DNA of 64,000 nt from Ancistrus triradiatus (taxonomy: Eukaryota > Chordata > Actinopteri > Siluriformes > Loricariidae), in assembly GCA_025084515.1 (NCBI GenBank), contig JAJAGP010000224.1, positions 406,198 to 470,197 on the forward strand, in the 5' to 3' direction. The translations under genes and the position numbers were made by a program. Within the stretch, counting starts at the first letter, position 1; every line of letters begins with the position of its first letter. Below, piece after piece: positions 23,613 to 34,947 of this stretch. The notes under the pieces are model-generated. The model did no database searches and was not told the DNA's origin. It worked only from the letters and a program-made list of their open reading frames with translations.

Positions 23613-24417
23613 AGTACTCATAAGTACATGCTACTCAATAAAAAAATAAAAGTATTTCTTTAAAAAGCATTTCTAATGCAATTTTTGAAACATAATGAAT
23701 TACATGAGGGGACATGGTTTGGTACAATCAGGTAGTAAGTAACAAAGTACAAGTTCTTCATTACTGTACTTAAGTACAGTATATAATAGTTTTTCCTTTT
23801 AAATATAGTGAGTAAAAGGAAAAATCTATACTTTTTACTCTGTATATTTTCAAATCAAGCTCCGTACTTTAGCTTTATCTATTTATTTGTCTGTTTTATC
23901 TATGTAGTTTTCTTTTTTTATTTAGACAATTCTAGTCAGGCATCTAACAAAGAACAAACCTGACAGTGCAACTATCGCGAGGGTGCCAAAATCTCAAAAA
24001 TGTGTCTTGTACTGTTCCTCAATGAGTAAGGTTCAGATGACCTTATCAGTATCTCATTACGCAGAATGAGGGGAGTTGGTGTCGAAATTCAACAGATGTG
24101 TAGATATTTCACTATGTAGATGTGCTGATTTTAAGAAAATTTCTAAATTTTTTCCAGGGCTGGAATTAAAGAACATTGAAATGTGTTTTAAATTAAATAT
24201 TATTTAAATATAATACTTAAAGGTATTTTCAAAACATTTTACCATTGTAGTAATAGAATTTAGAAAAGAATTACCTCAACTTCACACACACATTTACTTT
24301 CTGTTATCAACAGTTGACTAAATATAAAAATGGTTCATATATCATTTTCTTTTTTATATACATTCTTATATTGTTGTTAAACAAGTCAGTGGTGAATGTG
24401 AGACATTTGCGATTTAA

Positions 24418-24882
24418 TCAAGTGAAAAGTGCTAAATTATATGTTGCATGATGCCGTTCACACCATTCACGGATACAGGTCTTATATTCATCACAGAATT
24501 CACCGTCAAGGGGACATGAATAAGCTTCTGGTGTTTGATGACTAAAAGCAGATATGTGGGCTTTACGATTTATAATGCTCTGAATTTTACCTAATAAATA
24601 CAATTGTCTGCTGGTGCAAAATGCACCGACTGAGCCAAATAAAAAATATACCTACTACATAACGTCACTTACTTCAGTGTGCTTTCTCAAACTGGACAGC
24701 GAATTCTTAAATGCCATGAGTTCAATTTCTTTGGGGGACAGAAAATGCATTGCATCTGCCAAGATGTATTTGTCAACCCAGCGACCTCAAATAATTCCTT
24801 CAAATAAGGCCATGGATGAGTTTTTATTTCTGACACACCACCTGAATTGTGACGTCACGCTGTCTCTTTCTTTGGGATCCAT
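24418..24882 (-). pseudogene. Unrecognised coding-like fragments, possibly a pseudogene
   Basis: On the minus strand an ATG at 24882 opens a frame (MDPKERDSVTSQFRWC...) that meets TGA after FEGII. It then continues in the same frame as GRWVDKYILADAMHFLSPKE up to KHTE, followed by a GTAAGT splice-donor match. Further on, a second open stretch follows an AG acceptor (HQTPEAYSCPLDGEFCDEYK...). I do not recognise either piece. A CGA-to-TGA change in a dying gene is the simplest reading of the stop; selenocysteine coding has no support. It could also be transposon-derived. Confidence 0.3.
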
Positions 24883-24946
24883 GGTTTCATCCGTCTGCCT
24901 TCCTGAACCCACCTCGTTACTTGAAAGCAGCCAGGTTCTCCAGTTT

Positions 24947-25462
24947 TTAAACGTTTAAATTGTAGCAAGATTCTTTTGTTGGCTCTATGGCCTCAGGTAG
25001 AACACCTTGTGAGGTAGAAACCATCCTAACGCTGTTGCTGTGATGTAGCTTCCTTTCATAATCGAGTAGTTGTCTCCAGAAGCCAGCATTGGGTCGAATG
25101 AACGGTCTTGCTTCAAGAACCTGACAGTACGCCTGGAGCAGAGAGATGCTTTGGAAGCGCATTAGATAAGCCATGACCAGAGCTGGAGATCTGCTTCTGC
25201 CTGCCATACAGCACACCAGCGAGCTGCCACTCTGGTTCTGGTGAATGCGTTCTGCAACAGCATCAAAATGTAGGTGCAGTGGAGCATGGGGCTCGTCTTG
25301 TATTGGCACACTCACCCACTCCTCGTCTGAGTACTTCACCCGCGGTGACACGTCACAAGAACACACGACTAGGTTGATGTGCCTGCGTGCAAGAGCAGAT
25401 GGGTTCAGAGCCTCTATGCCACTTAGGTACAATGTGGGAGTGACCTGGGAGATGGAGGCCAT
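24947..25462 (-). CDS. Atypical dual-specificity phosphatase, DUSP14/18/21-like
   Basis: A 171-residue cytosolic-type dual-specificity phosphatase, expected to remove phosphate from Ser/Thr and Tyr of MAP-kinase-type substrates. The start at 25462 (MASISQVTPTLYLSG) was chosen because the frame upstream is non-coding: a good acceptor (TTTTGTTCCCAG) ends at 25468, five bases before the ATG, so the 5' UTR is spliced. The catalytic domain fills the protein, with general-acid Asp56 in QDEPHAPLHL, the P-loop C84-C85-M-A-G-R-S-R91, and FIRPNAGFWRQLLDYE at 121-136. The tail SVRMVSTSQGVLPEA resembles that of DUSP14 and DUSP18. The residue before the catalytic Cys85 is Cys84 instead of the usual His. 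No transmembrane segment. The upstream exon was not found, and the exact orthologue is uncertain. Confidence 0.85.
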   Translation of the reverse strand: MASISQVTPTLYLSGIEALNPSALARRHINLVVCSCDVSPRVKYSDEEWVSVPIQDEPHAPLHLHFDAVAERIHQNQSGSSLVCCMAGRSRSPALVMAYLMRFQSISLLQAYCQVLEARPFIRPNAGFWRQLLDYERKLHHSNSVRMVSTSQGVLPEAIEPTKESCYNLNV

Positions 25463-25467
25463 GAAGG

Positions 25468-26350
25468 CTGGGAACAAAAAACAACAAAATGGGTTAATTG
25501 GGTTATTTAGAGTGCGGACAGTTTGCAAAATGATATGGCAAGCTTGTGATCTTCGCTCCCTCAGATGGCACTGCATCAAGAACCATCATTCAACAACAGC
25601 TGAAAGAAGTGCAAGGGATTCCTTTAGCAAACCCTTATCAAGCACTACAATACAGAGTTACATTCACAAATGCCTCTTAAAACGTCCAAAAAAGAAGCCT
25701 CATGTTAACCATGTCCAGAAGCAGGTCTTTTTTGGAAAAAATGGAATGGGGTTGGGTCAGTGCCCTTGGTAAAGGTCACTGTTTAGACTGGTCACTTCTG
25801 TGATGGCAGCATTAATGCAGACGTCTTTTCCATCTACGTCCATTCATTTTTCAACAAGACAATGCAAAACCACATGCTGCACACATTATAAAGGCATGAC
25901 TCTTGCTGTCCCCACCTGTCCCCAATAGAGAATGTATGGAGAAGTTTGAAACAAAAAAACACATCTTAAGACGTGTTTACAGGAAGAATGAGACAAAATA
26001 ACACCTGAAACACTAAACTGCTTGGTATCCTCTGTCCCAAAACGTCTTTTAAGTGTGGTGAAAAGGAATTTTGTCTCTGCCCATTATTGCTCGTCAAACA
26101 CTCAGCTGGGTACTGCTTTTGTTTAAGATTACAGTCACCTGTTTGAACTCGCATCATTATTTAGTGTTTTACCTCATTACTAGCCCTAAATTGCCCCTGT
26201 CCCAACTTATTTTTATTATGTTTTGCTGGCCTGAAAAGCAGGAATGGATGTTTATTAACAAATGAAATGACGTTGACCAGACAAAACCTGAAGTATCTCA
26301 GGTTCATACTGTCTGCAATGAAATAAAAGTCAAAGTAAATGAAAAACACT
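25468..26350. mobile_element. Decayed Tc1/mariner-type transposon relic
   Basis: Transposase-like plus-strand pieces are visible (GATGGCACTGCATCAAGAAC..., CAACAAGACAATGCAAAACC, AATAGAGAATGTATGGAG) together with an element end (CTGTCCCAACTTATTTTTAT). They are broken by stops and frame changes. The region overlaps the putative first intron of the phosphatase gene. Confidence 0.5.
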
Positions 26351-27123
26351 GTGGGCTTCATTCATGAAACCTTTGTTAAAAAAAAAAAAAAAAAAAAAAA
26401 CAAAACCAGCAAACAGCGAGTAAATTACGCATAAATGGACATTTCTGAAAACTCTCATCCAGATTCATTAGTAGAGCTCGCATATGAATACCAATCGTTC
26501 TTAAATGGGTCACACGTGCACGTTCCTTTATAATTAGAATACAATTACCATAATCCATACACATGAATAACAAATATCCACCGGATAATAAAGGCTTTGG
26601 ACTGAGGAACACAGAAAAATTCCTCAAATGTCTCAGAAAAAGCAAAGAAAAAAAACTATTCCGATGCAGAAATCAATGTTTTATTGGACAAAGTTCATTC
26701 AAATCAACATATTTAATTTTTGAGAGTCCATAGTGATGTTTCAGGATTATTAAGCAAAGCAGCTTGACACAATTCCATGTAGCCTGTATGAATAAAACTA
26801 CAATCTTCTAGTCGGTGCTTAATTTAAGCCGGATCCTGCCGGACCAAGATCTGGTACCTCTCATATTTGGAGCACTTGCATTCTGGTGTTCTGGATTCAG
26901 CACTTATTCTGCTTATTTATGTAATAAAATGAAAATGGACAATACAAATAAATGAATTTTAATAAAATGGTACTTGTGTGTAACCTCCTTTCCAAAAACC
27001 CAAATGGCTCCTTTTCTTTGACCATCAGTCGCATGCGCGCTCACGCTTCAGGAGAGCTTGCGGACAGCGAGCTTTGGAAATGGCAAAAAAGTTAATACAA
27101 TGCAAGTCTTTTTCATTTATATA

Positions 27124-28165
27124 CAGTGGGGCAAAAAACTATTTAGTCGGTCACTGATTGTGCAAGTTCTCCTACTTAGAAAGATGAGAGAGATCTGTAA
27201 TTTTCATCATAGGTACACTTCAACTATGAGAGACAAAATGAGAAAAAAAAAATCCAGGAAATCACATTCAATTTTGAAAGAATTTAATTGTAAATCATGG
27301 TGGAAAATAAGTATTTGGTCACCCACTAACAAGCAAGAAGCTGTTCTGTCCTCCACTCGTTACCTGTATTAATGGCACCTGTTTGACCTCGTTATCTGTA
27401 TAATAGACACCTGTCCACAGCCTCTAACAGTCAGACTCCAAACTCAAGACCAAAGAGCTGTTGAAAGACACCAGGAAGAAAATTGTAGACCTGCACCAGG
27501 CTGGGAAGAGTAAATCTACAATAGGCAAGCAGGTTGGTGTGAATAAGTCAACTGTGGGAGCAATTGTAAGACATGCAAGACCATTGATAATCTCCCTCGA
27601 TCTGGGGCTCCACGCAAGATCTCATCCTGTGGGGTCAAAATGATCATGAGAACGGTGAGCAAAAATCCCAGAACTACACGGAAGGACCTGATGAATGACC
27701 TGCAGAGAGCTGAGACCAAAGTAACAAAGGCTACCATCAGTAACACACTACGCTGAGAGGGACTCGGATCCTGCATTGCCAGGCGTGTCCCCCTGCTTAA
27801 GCCAGTACATGTCCAGGCCTGTCTGAAGTTTGCCAGAGAGCATATGGATGATCCAGAAGAGGATTGGGAGAATATCATGTGCTCAGATGAAACCAAAATA
27901 GAACTTTTTGGTTAAAACTCAACTCGCCGTGTTTGGAGAAAGAAGAATGCTGAGTTGCGCCATACCTACTGTGAAGCATGGGGGTGGAAACCTCATACTT
28001 TGGGGCTGTTTTTCTGCAACGGTCACAAGACAACTGATCTGTGTTAAGATAAGAATGAACGGGGTCATGCATCGTGAGATTTAAAGCCAAAACCTCCTTC
28101 CATCAGTGAGAGCCATGAAGATGGAACATGGCTGGGATCCCAAACACACCGCTCGGGCTCTAGCA
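27124..28165 (+). mobile_element. Tc1-like transposon, 3'-truncated and inactivated
   Basis: Starts with the typical end CAGTGGGGCAAAAAACTATT. A transposase-derived region follows: KDTRKKIVDLHQAGKSKSTIG with a VGVNKSTVGAIVRH helix-turn-helix around 27461-27590, then THRATISNT-like, DEDWE-like and SDETKIELFG-like segments in shifted frames up to about 28150. Several stops and frameshifts break it, and no matching right end is seen. Confidence 0.75.
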
Positions 28166-28674
28166 TTTGTTTTCTTACCGATCTCTTGATAACGGCACTC
28201 TCCAAACGTTCTGCCAGCCGAGTTGCGTTCGAGGCTTCCACTTAGCCACAGCGCTCAGAAAATAACATTTCATATAACAGATAGTAGCAGATCAATTACA
28301 CATTGACTGAATGGTCGTCTTTTCTTATTTATATATGCAAATGCATCATTAGATCATCATGCCTTGATGCAGTGGTGTAGGTTTCATTTAAACTTTAAAC
28401 TCCTCACACCACCCAACCTATTGCATCATATGAGTAGTGTTTTATGTTAAGTAAAACATAGGATATGCTGCACAAGGAAAGTCAAAATGATATTTACTAT
28501 GCCAAACATCATACCTTGAAGATGAATATATATTTACTACGAATAGCGATTTTAAAATTTAAATTATATTCATGCCAGCAGTGCGTTAGTGCGTTCTTTC
28601 TCCTGTGTAGGCGAGAGCTGAGCATTGAGGCTTATTGGAAGTTTCTCTGAATGACAGGCTGTATTACAACTCCA

Positions 28675-30307
28675 ATTCCAGTGAAGTTGGGACGTTATGT
28701 AAAACAGAAATAAAATAAAAAAATAGGATGATATGCAGATCAACCCATATTCAATTGAATACACTACAAAGACAAGATATAAACTTTGTTTTTTTTGCAA
28801 ATATTCACTCATTTTGAATTTGATGCCTGCAACAGGTTCCAAACCAGTTGGGACAGGGTTAACAAAAGAATGGGAAAGTTGAGGAATGCCCAAAAACCAC
28901 CTGTTTGGAACATTCCACAGATGAACAGGTTAATTGGTAACAGGTGAGTGTCATGATTGGGTATAAAGGGAGCATCCCCGAAAGACTTCATTTACATTTA
29001 CAGCATTTATCCAGAGGGACTTACAATTGATACAGTCTTACAATCCAAGCAATTGTGGGTTAAGGGCCTTGCTCAAGGACCCAACAGTGGCAGCTTGGCA
29101 GAGGTGGGATTTGAACCCTGGACCCTCTGGTCCATAGTCCAGTACCTTATCCACTAGGCTACCACAGTCCCCTTCACAAGCAAGGATGGGGCGAGGTTCA
29201 CCACTTTGTGAACAGCTGCGTGAACAGTCTAACAGTTTAAGAAATGGATTTCATCACCTACAGTCCATAATATCATTAAAAGATTCAGAGAATCTGGAGA
29301 AATCTCTGCAAGTAAGCGGCAAGGCCGAAAACCAACACTGAATGCCCGTGACCTTCCACTCCTCAGACATTAAAAACCGACATCATTCTGTAACGGAAAT
29401 TACTACATGGGCTCAGGAACACTTCAGAAAACCACTGTCAGTGAACACAGATCGTCGCTCCATCTACAAGTGCAAGTTAAAACCCTACCACGCAAAGCGA
29501 AAGCCATATATCAACAACACCCAGAAATGCCGCCGGCTTCTCTTGGCCCGAGCTCTTCTGAGATGGACTGACACAAAGTGGAAAAGTGTCCTGTGACGAG
29601 TCCACATTTCAAACTGTTTTTGGAAATCATGGACGTCGTGTCCTCCGGGCCAAAGAAGAAAAGGACTGTCCGGATTGTTATCAGTGGTAAGTTTAAAAGC
29701 CAGCATCTCTGATGGCATGGGTAACTTGCACATCTGTGAAGGCACCATTAATGCTGAAAGGTACATACAGGTTTCGGAGCAACATATGCTGCCATCCAAT
29801 ATGCTGCTTATCTCAGCAAGACAATGCCTAGCCACATTCTGCACGTGTTACAACAGCGTGGCTTCGTAGTAAAAGAGTGCGGGTACTAGACTGGCCTGCC
29901 TGCAGTCCAGACCTGTCTCCCATTGAAAATGTGGAGCTTTATGAAGCCCAAATACGACAACAGAGACCCCAGACTTTTGAGCAACTGAAGTTGTACATCA
30001 AGCAAGAATTGGAAAGAATTCCACCTACAAAGTTTCAACAATTAGTGTCCTCAGTTCCCAAACGCTTACTGAGTGTTGTTATAAGGAAAGGTGATGTAAC
30101 ACAGTGGTAAACATGAACGTCCCAACTGTTTGGAACGTGTTGCAGGCATCACATTCAAAATGAGTAAATATTTGCAATAATCAATAAAGTTTATCTGTTT
30201 GAACATTAGATATCTTGTCTTTGTAGTGAATTCAATTGAATCATTGTATTCTGTTTTTATTTATGTTTTACACAATGTCCCAACTTCACTGGAATTCGGG
30301 TTGTGTT
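28675..30307 (+). mobile_element. Tc1/mariner-superfamily transposon with SINE insertion
   Basis: The inverted ends TTACAACTCCAATTCCAGTG and ACTTCACTGGAATTCGGG are extended over about 200 bp (TTCAATTGAA and GACAAGATAT motifs on both sides). The plus strand carries broken transposase segments, including AQEHFRKPLSVNTDR, WTDTKWKSVL and, at about 29880, LDWPACSPDLSPIENVE, which contains the final acidic DDE residue. The frame is interrupted by stops. It may belong to the ISRm11-like group found in fish, but that is uncertain. Confidence 0.65.
28989..29172 (-). mobile_element. tRNA-derived SINE
   Basis: The minus strand starts with a tRNA-like head: GACTGTGGTAGCCTAGTGGA with an A-box, then a B-box-like GGTTCAAATCC. 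It ends in TAAATGTAAATG. Flanking CTTCA occurs on both sides. It interrupts the transposon at 28675-30307, so it is younger. A closely similar copy lies at 58555-58745. Confidence 0.7.
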
Positions 30308-30924
30308 AAACAGTGTTTATGTGTAATTTCATTTACTTTTATTTTTATGTATTCTAGAATTGAAATATTAATAATTCTTATTATTTAATCAGTACTTTAA
30401 TTCAAGTGCAGTCATGTCTAATGACACCTTTGGCATCTTTCAGACGTTACGAACAGTTTACGCTTACTTAGGAACATATGCAGACGTTAGTACTAACATT
30501 TTGGGTCTACGAATATTTTCATGAATCCGGACATTTACGAAAAAAAGGTGTTTTTACGTGTAAATCTGTTCTGCTCACATTTCATGAATGAGGCCCTGTG
30601 TGTTTGTTTTATATGCATTTTCCATACTGTCCCAACTTTTGCTGATTTGGGGTTGGATTTGTCACTTGCACAATGTCAAGAGGGTGGCAGTGAAATGTTT
30701 TTCCACAGTGCTCCCATTTTGAGCAAGATATACAGACACAGAGCCAAAGATTTTTTGAAAAGTGTAGTTTGTAGTACTAGTAGTAGTGGGTTTGTATGTA
30801 GTAAAGTGATAGGAAGCAAGGCACATTATGTAAGTGTCATAATAGTAATAAAGTAAATGTTCTGCAAATAATATAAATCTAAATGTGTATACAAATTTGC
30901 AATATAGGCATTAAAGTGTGAGAC

Positions 30925-31345
30925 CAGCCTTGTTGTATGGGTTAGAGACCGTGGCACTGACAAAGAGACAGGAAGCAGAGCTGGAGGTGGCAGAACTTAA
31001 GATGTTGAGGTTCTTTAGGAGTGTCTAGGGTGGACAGGATTAGGAATGAGATCATCAGAGGGACAGCACAGGGTGGGAAAATGGGAGACAAAATTCGAGG
31101 AGGAAAGACTGAGATGGTTTGGAAATGTGCAGCGGAGGGATAATGGATATATGGTAGGCGGTGTTGGCGATGAGCGCCAGGAAGAGACGGAGAGAGAGGA
31201 AGACCAACGAGGCTATTTGGTTGGGTGGTAAATGAAGCTATGCAGGGGAGTTGGGGTGAGAGTAGAGGACGTGGAGGACAGGGTGAGTTGGAGGTGGAAA
31301 CGTTTAACTCGCTGTGGAGACCACTGATAAGGGAAGAAGCCGAAA
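30925..31345 (+). mobile_element. Non-LTR retrotransposon fragment (C-terminal part of the RT polyprotein)
   Basis: Frames encode TKRQEAELEVAELKMLRF, RNEIIRGTAQ, RLRWFGNVQRRDNGYM and a basic tail, a conserved C-terminal region of LINE reverse-transcriptase proteins. A stop (TAG) after the RSV segment and frame changes break it. The clade is not assigned. Confidence 0.65.
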
Positions 31346-31789
31346 GAAGAAGAAGGCCATTAACGTGTGTGTGTGTGTGCGGGTGTGTTGTACTTATGGG
31401 TAGGTAAAAGTCTAAGTCTAGTTATAGGGCTCTTCATAACAAAGGAGCAAAACTGCTCGTAAAATTATAAGTAAAATGAACACTTCCCAAAAAAAATTTC
31501 ACTAGATTCATGAAAGCTGAAACACTGGGTTATATTCATAAAGATCTAAGAATACTCTTGGAAGATCCTGGCTAGAAACTGCTAGTTTAGGAGTTTAGAT
31601 TAAAGAGTGATTTCAGTGCTCTTAGACCGACTTGAGCAAGGACACTCACAAACTTTTATTCAGTGAAGAAGGCGGGGTGGACTGGTTGCCTAGGTATGAC
31701 GCCTCTATTTTGAAAGTCGGTGATTGGTTGTCACCCCTGTCCCACTCACTCTTCACTTTCTCTGTCTCTCACAAGATGCCAACCCCAAG

Positions 31790-33505
31790 CACTCAGTATC
31801 AGGAACTACTATATAGCCTAGTTATAGCCTTTGCAGATGCAGATGATACACCGCTGTAATATCAGCCAAACCTTAATGACAGCTTACAATCAACAAAAAT
31901 CGAGGCAGTGAAAGGAAATAAAAGATTGGATGTTATTTAATTTTCTCTTACTTAACTCAGATAAAACTGAGGTTCTATTAGTGGGACCCAAGGCTGTGAG
32001 AGACAGGTTGGCTACATCTATCCTAAATCTAGATGGCTGCCCAGTATTGCCCAGTCCATCTGTAAAAAACTTAGGTGTCACATTTGATTCAGATCTGTCC
32101 TTTGATGCACACATTAGCAGCATCCCTCGAATTGCTTTCTTTCAATTACGTAATATCGCTAAACTTAGAAATATCCTCTCTTTTAATGATGCAGAAAAAC
32201 TTGTATTTATAACCTCAAGGTTGGATTACTGTAACGCCTTACTTACTGGATGCTCTAGTAAATCTATAAATAAACTTCAGTTAGTTCAGAACGCAGCTGC
32301 CCGAGTGCTAACTCTAACTAGAAAATTTGATCATATCACTCCTGTTCTATCATCACTGCACTGGTTACCAGTCAAATTCCGCATTGATTACAAAATACTT
32401 CTTATAACTTATAAAGCTCTACATGGCCTGGCACCACATTATCTGAGTGAACTCTTAGAGTATTACAATCCAACTCGTCTACTTCAGTCGCAGGATGCAG
32501 AACTTCTTTTAGTTCCTAAAATTAAAAAAGTCACAGCCGGGAGAAAAGCTCTCTCATACATGGCCCCCCAACTATGGAATAAACTTCCCACTTTCGTTCG
32601 AGACTCAGACACTCTCCAAAGTTTTAAGTCTAGGCTAAAGACATACTTATTTACACAGGTTTTTGACTAGATTTAGACCGGGATGCATGGCTTGGGTCAC
32701 TGGGGCCGGAGTCTGCAGTCATGTCTGGCCTGCCTGCAGTCATGTCTGGCCTGCCTGCCTTGTCCGTTAGCCGGGAGTGTCGAGTGGGCGGTCTGGCTGA
32801 ACTGGGCTTCGGTCCTCGTGATCTTGACTCGTGCATCCTTGCCTTAGACTAAGGGCAGAGCTGGGGGTTCATAGTCAAAGAGTCTTACGGTGATCAGAGA
32901 CGTTGGGGTGCAGTCTTCTGCCTCCCGTGGGGTTGCCAGTGTCTCATGTGATCCCTCTTGGCTGTGTTTCCTACCAGTTCTCCTCTTTCTAGCTATGCTG
33001 CTATAGCTAATGCTGCCGGGTCTCATGCTACAATTGGCATCAGTGATTGACATGGCATCAGCGATTGTTAATAGACACTGTGCTCTTAATCAATAACTAA
33101 TTACATTTTCTGTTTTCTGCAGTTCCAGTCCCACACATGATGTTCATCTGCTGGAGCTCCACTCAAACTGCTTCCGTCATCAGCTCCAGCCCCATCATAC
33201 CCGGGCCACTTAATGTCGATGCACACTTCACATTTTATTCGAACTTTGACTCCATGACTTTAGTTTCGCTCTTAGATTTATCATCTACGCAGCCCAAGGA
33301 GGTTGGGTCCCTTTTTGAGTCTTGGTCCTCCCAAGGTTTCTTCCTAGATTAGGGAGTTTTTCCTTGCCACTGTCGCCCTAGGCTTGCTCAATTTGGGATT
33401 GGACGTAGTTATTAGGAGATAATCTAAACTTGTAAGTTGCTTTGAGACAATGCTCCATTGTAAAAAGCGCTATATAAATAGATCTGACTTGACTTGACTT
33501 GACTA
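31790..33505 (+). mobile_element. 5'-truncated L2-type LINE with 3' UTR
   Basis: The element enters the reverse transcriptase near the catalytic ADD motif (GCAGATGATACA at about 31839), which is degenerate. A 246-residue open frame (31930-32670) follows, with SDKTEVLLVGPK, VKNLGVTFDSDLSF, SRLDYCNALLTG, KLQLVQNAAARVL, PVLSSLHWLPV, LLITYKALHGLAPHYLSELL and LWNKLP, the typical C-terminal part of L2/CR1-group ORF2. The 3' UTR runs to 33505 and ends in short repeats of GACTT. It defines the tail-only copies found elsewhere in the window. Confidence 0.85.
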
Positions 33506-34100
33506 TTATCAGGGCCTGAGGCCTTACGGGAATTTACCCTTCTCAGAGTCCTACGCACATCAGCAATGTCCAGGCAGAGTGCCTTTTCATCCTGATGAGG
33601 AACAGGTACCTCTGACAGAGAGCAATTTAATGCCTCAAACCTCCCAAAGAAGTTGTTTAAATCATTTAGAAAGTCCACACCATCATCACACACAGGAGGG
33701 GGTGACTTGTAATTTGTAATAGTTTGTATGCCTTGCCACATATCCCTGGTGCTAGTAGAGTTGCAAAAATAGTCCTGGATTTTCTGTCTGTGAGCACGCT
33801 TTGCTAGTTTGATGGCACGATTCAAGTTGGCTCTTGCTGTTCTCAGTGCAATCTCGTCACCAGACTTGAAGGCTGAGTTCCGTGCCTTGAGCATTTTGCG
33901 CACTTCATCAGTCATCCATGGTTTATGGTTGGACCATGTGGTGATGTTCTTTATGATACTGACATCATCCATACATTTCTTTATGTAAGCTGACACAGTC
34001 ATGGCATACTCATCAAGATTGATGTGGTCATTGTAGGTGGCAGCTGACCTGAACATGTCCCATTCAGTACATTCAAAACAGTCCTGTAGAGCCTCCATGG
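33506..34100 (-). mobile_element. LINE ORF2 fragment (region before the RT domain)
   Basis: An open frame on the minus strand starts MEALQDCFECTEWDMF at 34098 and runs through NHKPWMTDEVRKMLKARNSA, RANLNRAIKLAKRAHR and LNDLNNFFGRFEALN to VRRTLRRVNSRKASGPDN, the linker that precedes the reverse transcriptase in many LINEs. The RT itself is missing because the L2 element at 31790-33505 abuts it. A broken copy lies in the duplicated block at about 37490-38090. Confidence 0.8.
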
Positions 34101-34129
34101 CCTACTCAGGACACACCCTTACCTGCCTC

Positions 34130-34215
34130 ACTGTAGGTTTTTGAGTCCCTCTGCTGGATCTGAGTCCCTCTAGGCGTAGTGTGTTACTGATGGTAGCCTT
34201 TGTTACTTTGAGATG
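34130..34215 (-). mobile_element. Tc1-like transposase fragment
   Basis: The reverse complement reads CAAAGTAACAAAGGCTACCA...TCAGTAACACACTACG, matching the element at 27124-28165 around 27717. Only about 85 bp remain. Confidence 0.6.
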
Positions 34216-34875
34216 TCGGTATGTAAAGTATATAACATAAACATCACTTACAGTGATATTGCTAACAACATTTAAGGGTTAACTACTCCAGCCAAATATG
34301 AGTGGCCCTTACGGGGATCATACAACTGTTGGCATGAGGCAGGTTCGGTCCATAAATTCATGTTGCTGGAACCAAATTCTGACCCTACCATCTATGTGAC
34401 TCAGCAGAAAACAAAATCCATCAGACCAGGTTACATTTTTCTAGTCCAGTATTTTTGAGCCTATGCTTTCTGTTCTTGGTTAACTCGATGGAGTCGTCTG
34501 CGTTTGTAGCCCATCCACTTCAAAAGTTTGATGTATTGTCCATTGACATATGCTTTTCTGCTCACCACAACTGTACAGTTACAGTTAACTGTGGTTATCT
34601 GGTGTGTTTTGAACAATGATAGGACATCATCTACTTCATACAAGCATGCCTTGTGTGTTTACATTTAATTGACAAATTTGAACTCTCCACATTTCAAACT
34701 ACCATACTTGTGGGGACATTATGCTCCTCCCTGTTGGTAATACGTGATTGTCAGAAGTGATTTTCATGAGTGTCTCCAGTCATATTAATGTTACAAGGAA
34801 ACAAGATAAATATTTAAAGGGACTGACACAAGCTCATCACCAATTACCTTCAAAAAAAGAGATGTAAAAATTAGT

Positions 34876-34947
34876 CTCCCCGTCGGGGAATCGAACCCCG
34901 GTCTCCCGCGTGACAGGCGGGGATACTTACCACTATACTAACGAGGA
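34876..34947 (-). tRNA. tRNA-Asp (GTC)
   Basis: 72 nt on the minus strand: TCCTCGTTAGTATAGTGGTA, anticodon loop CCTGTCACG, T arm GGGGTTCGATTCCCC, discriminator G. All arms pair. Internal A and B boxes are intact, and a TTTTT Pol III terminator follows on the minus strand (34865-34870). Same sequence as the copies at 36891 and 43753. Confidence 0.97.

Larger units (their letters stand above)
21190..24946. other. Gene-poor spacer between epc1 and the phosphatase gene
   Basis: AT-rich intergenic DNA. It contains a MITE (23361-23612), a stretch of decayed repeat rich in AAGTACAGTA-like motifs near 23740-23880, and coding-like fragments at 24418-24882 (minus strand). No confident gene. Confidence 0.5.
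26353..30596. mobile_element. Possible host DNA transposon holding nested insertions
   Basis: The left end GGGCTTCATTCATGAAA is matched in inverted form by TTTCATGAATGAGGCCC at 30580-30596, and both ends are flanked by TGT. The 4.2 kb between them contains a Tc1-like element and a second Tc1/mariner element that itself carries a SINE. A poly-A run of about 26 lies just inside the left end. No transposase of the outer element is recognisable, so the pairing of the two ends is tentative. Confidence 0.35.

Noticed and set aside
24780..24790. In-frame TGA as a selenocysteine codon
   Set aside because: No SECIS-like structure or selenoprotein homology could be seen; a decayed CGA codon is simpler.
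24747..24958. Plus-strand 114-codon frame overlapping the end of the phosphatase gene
   Set aside because: It is antisense to the more coding-like minus-strand pieces and resembles no protein I know.
25463..25579. Longer N terminus for the phosphatase starting at 25579
   Set aside because: A splice acceptor ends at 25468 and the extra residues have no phosphatase similarity.
32651..33053. Minus-strand open frames over the L2 3' UTR
   Set aside because: Antisense frames in LINE 3' UTR sequence with no homology or splice context.
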